64,000 nt of DNA from positions 62,001-126,000 of the forward strand of contig NZ_PZZP01000001.1 of the NCBI RefSeq assembly GCF_003046315.1, read 5' to 3'. Source of the stretch: Desmospora activa DSM 45169. GTDB lineage: Bacteria; Bacillota; Bacilli; Thermoactinomycetales; DSM-45169. How positions within the stretch are numbered: the stretch's first letter is position 1; each line of letters opens with the position of its first letter. The position numbers and the translations under genes are program-made. Below are positions 58,671 to 64,000 of the stretch, piece after piece. The notes under the pieces are model-generated. The model saw nothing but the letters and a program-made list of their open reading frames with translations, was not told the DNA's origin and did no database searches.

Positions 58671-59614
58671 CATCGACTGAGCGTATACTGACGATCACCT
58701 TAAACCCAGCTCTGGACAAGACGATAAATCTGCCGCTGTTGGCGCCTGGGGAAGTAAACCGGGCGCAATCGATCCGGGTAGACCCCGGTGGCAAAGGGAT
58801 CAATGTTTCCCGTGCCCTCGCTTTATGGGGGGGTGATACTTTGGCTGCCGGTTTGCTCGGCAAAGAAAATAGTCGATTGCTGATCAACCGTTTGGAAAAG
58901 TTGAGTATCCCCACTTCTTTTGTGGAAGTGGATGGGGAAACCCGAACCAATCTCAAAATGGTAGAAACGGAATCCAATCGGGTCACCGATTTAAATGAGC
59001 CGGGGTTTACCGTCAGTGATCAAGATTTAAAACACCTGAAACGACAATATGTCGAGTGGTTGGAACAAGCTTCATGGGTCATCCTTTCCGGTAGTCTTCC
59101 ACCGGGGACGCCTACTGATTGGTACCGTGATTTAATCCAGGAAGCCCGTTCACGTGATAAGCAGGTGGTATTGGATTCTTCCGGCGAGGCATTGCGGAAA
59201 GGGATAGAAGCGGCTCCGACAGTGGTTAAGCCGAATCGCGAAGAGTTGGAGGACTTCCTCGGTAGGCCGATCCAAGGGGATGAAGATCTGTTAAAAGCGG
59301 CCCGCGCTTGGCTGTACCAGGGAGTGGAATGGGTGGTCGTCTCCTTGGGAGCGGATGGAGCCTGGTTTGTAACGATGGACGGCATTTATCGAACGTATCC
59401 GCCGCGAGTGAGCGAAGCCCATCCCGTCGGTGCCGGGGATGCGATGGTGGCGGGGCTGGTATGGGGGTTGTATCATGAGATGCCGCCAGCGAATATCGCT
59501 CGCTGGGCCACTGCATCGGGAGTCCATGCCGCGTCAAAACCGGGTACTCAGTTTGGGAACCATGCAGAAGTTAACCGCTGGATGGAACAGGTGACGCTGA
59601 AACGGTGGGATTGA
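58667..59614 (+). CDS. fruK: 1-phosphofructokinase
   Basis: A 315-residue PfkB-family kinase. ITLNPALDKTINLP opens it; GGKGINVSRALALWGG and the C-terminal catalytic HPVGAGDAMVAGLVWG (anion hole and Asp base) are intact. It converts fructose 1-phosphate to fructose 1,6-bisphosphate. The ATGA overlap with fruR and the following fruA define a classical fruRKA operon. Confidence 0.93.
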   Translation: MTSTERILTITLNPALDKTINLPLLAPGEVNRAQSIRVDPGGKGINVSRALALWGGDTLAAGLLGKENSRLLINRLEKLSIPTSFVEVDGETRTNLKMVETESNRVTDLNEPGFTVSDQDLKHLKRQYVEWLEQASWVILSGSLPPGTPTDWYRDLIQEARSRDKQVVLDSSGEALRKGIEAAPTVVKPNREELEDFLGRPIQGDEDLLKAARAWLYQGVEWVVVSLGADGAWFVTMDGIYRTYPPRVSEAHPVGAGDAMVAGLVWGLYHEMPPANIARWATASGVHAASKPGTQFGNHAEVNRWMEQVTLKRWD

Positions 59615-59710
59615 GGTGTACAACCGGAATATGGAGGAAAATCCAGCTCTATTGATGATCAATCAACTGGAGGGTACTCAGTTCATAAAACTTAGAGGAG
59701 GGAACACACC

Positions 59711-61111
59711 GTGAAAAAGTTAATTGCTGTAACCGGCTGCCCAACAGGAATCGCTCATACTTATATGGCGGCGGAATCCTTGCAGCGGGCAGCCCAAGTG
59801 AAAGACGTTGAGATAAAAGTGGAGACCCGTGGGGCGACAGGAGTGGAAAATCGTCTGACGGAAGAGGATATTCTGGAAGCGCATGCGGTCATTTTATCCG
59901 CTGATGTCGATGTCGAAGAGGAGCGATTTGTCGATAAGCCGATAGTACGGGTGGCGTTGCGTGAGGCGATCAAAGAGGGAGAGCGCATTATCGAAGAGGC
60001 GTTGGCCCAGGAAGACGCACCGGAGCAAACGAAGGTGGAGAAAGAACCGGATTCCACCCCTGCTCCGTCGGCGAAAAAGAAATCCGGCACCGGTTTTTAT
60101 CAGCATCTGATGAACGGGGTTTCCTTTATGCTTCCGCTGGTGGTAGCGGGAGGCCTGATTATTGCGTTATCCTTTACTTTTGGTATTCATGCTGCTGAAG
60201 AAGAGGGTTCACTTGCTGCTCAATTGATGCAAATTGGCGGTGGAAGCGCCTTCGCCCTCATGGTGCCGGTGTTGGCCGGGTTTATCGCTTATTCCATCGC
60301 CGACAAAGCAGGGTTGGCGCCTGGATTGGTCGGCGGGATGCTGGCTTCCCATACCGGAGCCGGTTTTCTCGGTGGGATTGTAGCCGGATTTCTCGCCGGT
60401 TATCTGGCACAGTGGCTGAAAAAAGTGATTCGCTTACCGCGAACGTTGGAAGGCTTAAAACCGATTATGATTATTCCCTTTGTCGCCACCCTGGCGGTAG
60501 GATTGTTGATGGTGTATGTGATCGGTACTCCTGTCAAAGGAATCATGGATGGCCTAACCGCCTGGTTACAGGGATTGGGTACCGGTAACGCTGCTTTGCT
60601 GGGGTTACTGTTGGGAGCGATGATGGCGGTGGATATGGGTGGTCCTGTCAACAAAGCAGCCTATACCTTTGGTGTGGGTCTGTTGGGAAGCGGAATTGAA
60701 GGACCAATGGCTGCCGTGATGGTGGCGGGGATGACTCCTCCCTTGGGGATCTGGCTGGCTACGTTGTTGGCGAAACAGAAGTTTAACCGTGAGGAACGAG
60801 AAGCGGGTAAAGCCGCCGGTGTGATGGGACTCGCCTTTATCACCGAAGGTGCGATCCCCTTCGCCGCTGCCGATCCTCTTCGCGTTATTCCTTCCTGTAT
60901 CGCCGGATCCGCTATCGCAGGCGCTATCGCGATGGGACTGGGCAGTACCCTGGCCGCTCCTCATGGCGGTATCTTTGTCCTGCCGATTCCCCATGCCGTC
61001 GGTAACCTGGGGATGTTTGTTCTAGCGCTGGCGGTTGGAACGGTGGTAACTGCTACATTGCTGATGTTATTGAAGAAAAAGGTAACGACGGATCAGACGA
61101 CTACTGTTTAA
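59711..61111 (+). CDS. fruA: PTS fructose transporter, IIB and IIC components
   Basis: A 466-residue membrane transporter. The IIB domain (about 1-100) has the phosphorylated Cys in AVTGCPTGIAHTYMAAE. A charged Pro/Glu/Lys linker (about 103-128) leads to IIC, with SFMLPLVVAGGLIIAL, SHTGAGFLGGIVAGFLAGYL and GLAFITEGAIPFAAADP. Unlike B. subtilis FruA it has no IIA domain, so IIA must be supplied in trans from outside this window. The start is GTG 59711 after AGAGGAGGG. Confidence 0.92.
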   Translation: MKKLIAVTGCPTGIAHTYMAAESLQRAAQVKDVEIKVETRGATGVENRLTEEDILEAHAVILSADVDVEEERFVDKPIVRVALREAIKEGERIIEEALAQEDAPEQTKVEKEPDSTPAPSAKKKSGTGFYQHLMNGVSFMLPLVVAGGLIIALSFTFGIHAAEEEGSLAAQLMQIGGGSAFALMVPVLAGFIAYSIADKAGLAPGLVGGMLASHTGAGFLGGIVAGFLAGYLAQWLKKVIRLPRTLEGLKPIMIIPFVATLAVGLLMVYVIGTPVKGIMDGLTAWLQGLGTGNAALLGLLLGAMMAVDMGGPVNKAAYTFGVGLLGSGIEGPMAAVMVAGMTPPLGIWLATLLAKQKFNREEREAGKAAGVMGLAFITEGAIPFAAADPLRVIPSCIAGSAIAGAIAMGLGSTLAAPHGGIFVLPIPHAVGNLGMFVLALAVGTVVTATLLMLLKKKVTTDQTTTV

Positions 61112-61183
61112 GGATTCTCGTCGATGTCTGAAGATAATACAACCTGTAAGCATGTCATACCGATGGAGTTATGATTTGCTCAA

Positions 61184-61214
61184 TAAAGCTGGCGATTTAT
61201 CGCTGGCTTTTTTT
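61184..61214 (+). terminator. terminator of the fru operon
   Basis: AAAGC and GCTTT with inner GCGAT/ATCGC (symmetrical TG/TG internal loop) form a stem followed by a T run. Confidence 0.8.
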
Positions 61215-61293
61215 ATTTGTGAGGAAAACTTCATCGGTTCAAAGAACTGGTTTTCTAATACTTTAGTTTTCATCAAAATATAAACCGATGCCG

Positions 61294-61335
61294 TTGACAT
61301 ACATGAATACATGCGCATATAATGCATATAAACGC
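61294..61335 (+). promoter_or_regulatory. promoter-operator of the czrA-like/cadA operon
   Basis: TTGACA (61294-61299) and TATAAT (61318-61323) are 18 bp apart. AT-rich palindromic elements (ATGCGCAT at 61311-61318, ATGCAT at 61322) overlap the -10, as expected of an SmtB/CzrA-type operator. Confidence 0.75.
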
Positions 61336-61386
61336 GCATCTACATAACCGTATCACATCATACGGACAAAAAGCGGAGGAAGCGCC

Positions 61387-61713
61387 ATGACCGATCATGA
61401 ATCCAATCCAATCCACCCCTATGATCCGTTGGACGAAGAGACATTATTTATCGTAACGCAGACATTTAAAGCGTTGTCTGACCCGACGCGGGTGCGCATC
61501 CTGCATCTGCTGGCGGACCGGGAAATCTCCGTGACCGAGATTGCCGAGACACTGTCTCTTTCTCAATCGACGGTTTCCCATCAGTTACGCTTTCTGAAAA
61601 ATCTACGCTTGGTCAAATTCCGGCGAGCGGGTACCACCATCTATTACTCCCCTGAGGATCAACATGTGATGAACCTGTTGAAGCAATCGATCAACCACGC
61701 CCTTCATGATTAA
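61387..61713 (+). CDS. ArsR/SmtB-family metal-sensing repressor (CzrA-like)
   Basis: A 108-residue winged-helix repressor. The HTH is [20 protein letters not shown]. The C-terminal helix has the alpha-5 zinc motif D-x-H-x10-H-x2-H, visible as DQH..NHALH. That site senses Zn(II) or Co(II), so the operon should be derepressed by excess Zn/Cd. GGAGGAAG precedes the ATG. The ATPase gene follows after 20 bases. Confidence 0.92.
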   Translation: MTDHESNPIHPYDPLDEETLFIVTQTFKALSDPTRVRILHLLADREISVTEIAETLSLSQSTVSHQLRFLKNLRLVKFRRAGTTIYYSPEDQHVMNLLKQSINHALHD

Positions 61714-61733
61714 AGCGAAAAGGAGTCTAACAC

Positions 61734-63845
61734 ATGACGGAGTATCGGCTAAAAGGATTGTCTTGCCCGGATTGTGCTGCTGACTTGGAACGGTCGCTTC
61801 AGCAACTTCCCTACGGCGACACGGCCAAAATCTCATATGGAAGTGGAACGCTCCAAGTGGATGAACGAGCCGACCTCAAGCAGGTGAAGTCGGCTCTCTC
61901 CAAGGATGGAGTTACATTGGTACCCCCCGCTAGCAGTGACGATGGTCGCGATCAAGACCAAGATCACAGCGATATCGGCAGGAACCTCAAAATTGGACTG
62001 ATCACGGCGACGGCACTTTATTTGCTCGCCCTTTTGTTGGAGGGAACCGTCAATCAGGGGCTTTTGATCGGTTTCTACTTGGCCGCCATGGCAATCAGCG
62101 GTTATAAAACCTTTCGCAAAGGGGTAATCAATCTTGTTCGTTTCCGCTTTACGATCGATACGTTGATGACCGTTGCTCTAATCGGGGCTATTGCCATCGG
62201 AGAATGGAAAGAGGGCACCTTGGTCGCCATTCTGTTTGGATTAAACGAATATCTGGAAGGGTTAGGAATGGAACGGGCACGTCGCTCCCTGGAGAAGTTG
62301 ATGCAGGTGGCGCCACGTCAGGCTACCCTAATCACAGCGAGCGGGGAGCGAGTTGTGCCCATCCAAGAGCTGAAGGCGGATGATCTCGTGCTCGTCCGAC
62401 CTGGGGAAAAAATCCCTTCTGACGGGGTAGTAGCCACTGGACGCAGTTCCGTCAATGAAGCGGCCATTACCGGGGAATCCTTGCCGACGGAGAAATTGGC
62501 GGGGGAGAAGGTGTTTGGAGGTAGTATCAACAACGAAGGTGTTCTCCGTATCCGGATTGAAAAAGCGTATGAGAATTCAACCATTTCCCGTATTCTGCAA
62601 CTGGTCAAAGAAGCGCAAAACGCAAAAACGCCGACGGAGCAGTTTATCAATCGTTTTGCCCGTTATTACACCCCGCTTATTATGGCTCTTGCCGCCTTGG
62701 TAATGACGGTGCCGCCGCTGTTTACAGGAGCTGCTTGGGGTTCGTGGATTTATCAAGGGTTGGCTGTCTTGATTGTCGGCTGCCCCTGTGCCCTAATCCT
62801 CTCCTCCCCTGTTGCCAATCTCGCTGGCATTACCCGCAATGCGCGCAACGGGGTCCTGGTTAAGGGGTCCGCCCATTTGGAGCAATTGGGTAGACTGCGC
62901 TCGATTGCCTTTGATAAGACAGGTACCCTGACCAAAGGTCGTCCCCATGTGGAAGAAATGGTGCAATACCATTCGGATTTTCTCAAAATTGCAGGCGCAA
63001 TTGAGAAAAACTCTTCCCATCCTCTGGCCCAGGCAGTGATCGAGAAGGTAAAAGCGGAAGGGGTGCCACTGCTGGAAGCGGAAGCGTTGGATACCCTTGT
63101 CGGTCAAGGGGTAACGGCGGTGATCGACGGGAAAGAATACTGGGCCGGAAACGAGCGGGCTCTCTCCCATTTGACCTTCCCTGCTGAGGTAGAGAGGGAT
63201 ATTAACAGGCTGAAGGAGAAGGGGTTTACCCTGGTCTTGATCGCTGATGACGAGAAAGTGCTGGGGTTGTTTGGACTCGCCGATGAGATTCGGGTAGAGA
63301 GTATCGAAGTGATTGGCGCCCTTCACGCTGCAGGGATTACAGAAACGGTCATGTTGACAGGAGACCATCCCCGTACAGCGGAAAAGGTGGCGAAAGCGAT
63401 CGGAATTACCACCGTCCATGCGAGCCTTCTCCCGGAAGACAAGGTAGCACATGTAAAAGCACTTACCGCACAGGGGAAAACCGCAATGGTCGGCGATGGG
63501 ATCAACGATTCTCCCGCCCTCGCTTCCGCCGATTTGGGCATTGCTATGGGCAAAGGGACCGACAGTGCCATTGAGATTGCCGATGTGGTTCTGATGCAGG
63601 ATCATCTGGGTAAACTGCCGGCGGCGATTCGGATCGCCCGCCGCGTTAATAAGATTATCCGGCTAAATATCACCCTCGCCCTCGGTTTAAAGCTGCTTGC
63701 GCTGTTATTGACCATCCCCGGCTGGCTCACCCTGTGGATCGCCATCCTGTCCGATATGGGGGCGACGATTTTGGTTACAGTGATCAGTCTGAGCATCCTG
63801 TGGCAACGAAAGCAGACTAAAACCACTACAACTGCTTTGTTTTAA
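61734..63845 (+). CDS. cadA: Zn/Cd/Pb-exporting P1B-type ATPase
   Basis: A 703-residue P-type ATPase. An N-terminal metal-binding domain with GLSCPDCAADLE (CxxC) precedes the transmembrane core with the CPC ion site (VGCPCALILSSP). AITGESLP is the actuator motif, FDKTGTLTKG holds the phosphorylated Asp, and VGDGINDSPALA is the hinge. The last helices carry LKLLALLL and SDMGATILV, the Lys and Asp typical of Zn/Cd pumps (P1B-2). It exports Zn, Cd or Pb under control of the upstream repressor. Confidence 0.94.
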   Translation: MTEYRLKGLSCPDCAADLERSLQQLPYGDTAKISYGSGTLQVDERADLKQVKSALSKDGVTLVPPASSDDGRDQDQDHSDIGRNLKIGLITATALYLLALLLEGTVNQGLLIGFYLAAMAISGYKTFRKGVINLVRFRFTIDTLMTVALIGAIAIGEWKEGTLVAILFGLNEYLEGLGMERARRSLEKLMQVAPRQATLITASGERVVPIQELKADDLVLVRPGEKIPSDGVVATGRSSVNEAAITGESLPTEKLAGEKVFGGSINNEGVLRIRIEKAYENSTISRILQLVKEAQNAKTPTEQFINRFARYYTPLIMALAALVMTVPPLFTGAAWGSWIYQGLAVLIVGCPCALILSSPVANLAGITRNARNGVLVKGSAHLEQLGRLRSIAFDKTGTLTKGRPHVEEMVQYHSDFLKIAGAIEKNSSHPLAQAVIEKVKAEGVPLLEAEALDTLVGQGVTAVIDGKEYWAGNERALSHLTFPAEVERDINRLKEKGFTLVLIADDEKVLGLFGLADEIRVESIEVIGALHAAGITETVMLTGDHPRTAEKVAKAIGITTVHASLLPEDKVAHVKALTAQGKTAMVGDGINDSPALASADLGIAMGKGTDSAIEIADVVLMQDHLGKLPAAIRIARRVNKIIRLNITLALGLKLLALLLTIPGWLTLWIAILSDMGATILVTVISLSILWQRKQTKTTTTALF

Positions 63846-64000
63846 GGCAACACCCCCTATTGAACCGACTGCATCGATAGAAGGGAAAGGTGTAGTAGCA
63901 GAGGTTGAGAGCCCCGCTTATAGGGATTTGAGGCCAATGGAAGGCGGAATGCAGGTCTAATTTGTGGTCAAACTGAAAGTCCCGCTTATGGGGCTTATTT
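63846..64000 (+). other. 3' region with two CCCGCTTAT repeats and a terminal hairpin
   Basis: GAGAGCCCCGCTTATAGGG (63907-63925) and GAAAGTCCCGCTTATGGGG (63976-63994) are near copies. The second can pair AGTCCC with GGGGCT and runs into TTATTT at the window end, so it may terminate the cadA transcript. Confidence 0.4.

Overview
The window looks like the chromosome of a Gram-positive, low-to-mid GC Bacillota member, probably Bacillales. The clues are strong AGGAGG-type ribosome binding sites, sigma-A promoters, lipoprotein signals, a class D beta-lactamase and a TAXI-type TRAP transporter. A Thermoactinomycetaceae-like host is my guess from the mix of Bacillus-like and actinobacterial-looking genes; the sequence does not prove it. 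There are no rRNA, tRNA or CRISPR features.

Layout. 1-4.6 kb: an alpha/beta hydrolase cut by the window edge, then a cobalamin riboswitch driving btuFCD and a PduO-type cobalamin adenosyltransferase. 4.6-10.2 kb: housekeeping genes (ArsC/Spx-like, GNAT, MoaB, SRAP), a UvrA paralogue, and an ArsR/SRPBCC pair with a two-operator promoter. 10.2-20.9 kb: a catabolic block of an alanine-type Na+ symporter, gabT, gabD, pxpB, pxpC, a biotin carrier, a biotin carboxylase, pxpA and a sigma-54 activator. A textbook -24/-12 promoter lies before gabT. I read the block as lactam (possibly 2-pyrrolidinone) to GABA to succinate. 21-28.7 kb: a class D beta-lactamase, two related lipoproteins, a four-gene polymorphic-toxin operon (two membrane proteins, a deaminase toxin, an Imm1 immunity protein) and a secreted 5'-nucleotidase. 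28.9-32.4 kb: ahpC, a thioredoxin-like gene, gcvH, a zinc-finger protein and panE.

32.6-47.1 kb is an accessory island. It holds a type I restriction system (hsdRMS). Next comes a DUF1963 gene split by a roughly 1.7-kb composite IS200/IS605-family insertion carrying an apparently intact tnpB plus a second, tnpB-less copy of its right-end/omega-RNA region. A run of intact and broken immunity-type genes follows (SUKH, Imm11, Imm1-like). Among them is a compact transcription unit for a tiny hydrophobic basic-tailed peptide, with a structured leader and a possible antisense promoter. Last is a GC-rich actinobacterial-looking secreted HNH nuclease joined to an AT-rich signal peptide.

47.6-55.8 kb: a TAXI TRAP transporter, a FadR-type regulator, GlcD/GlcF-like subunits and LhgO, suggesting 2-hydroxy-acid (perhaps 2-hydroxyglutarate) uptake and oxidation. 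55.8-64 kb: an iron-dependent alcohol dehydrogenase, uridine kinase, fruR-fruK-fruA, and a CzrA/SmtB-like repressor with a Zn/Cd P-type ATPase.
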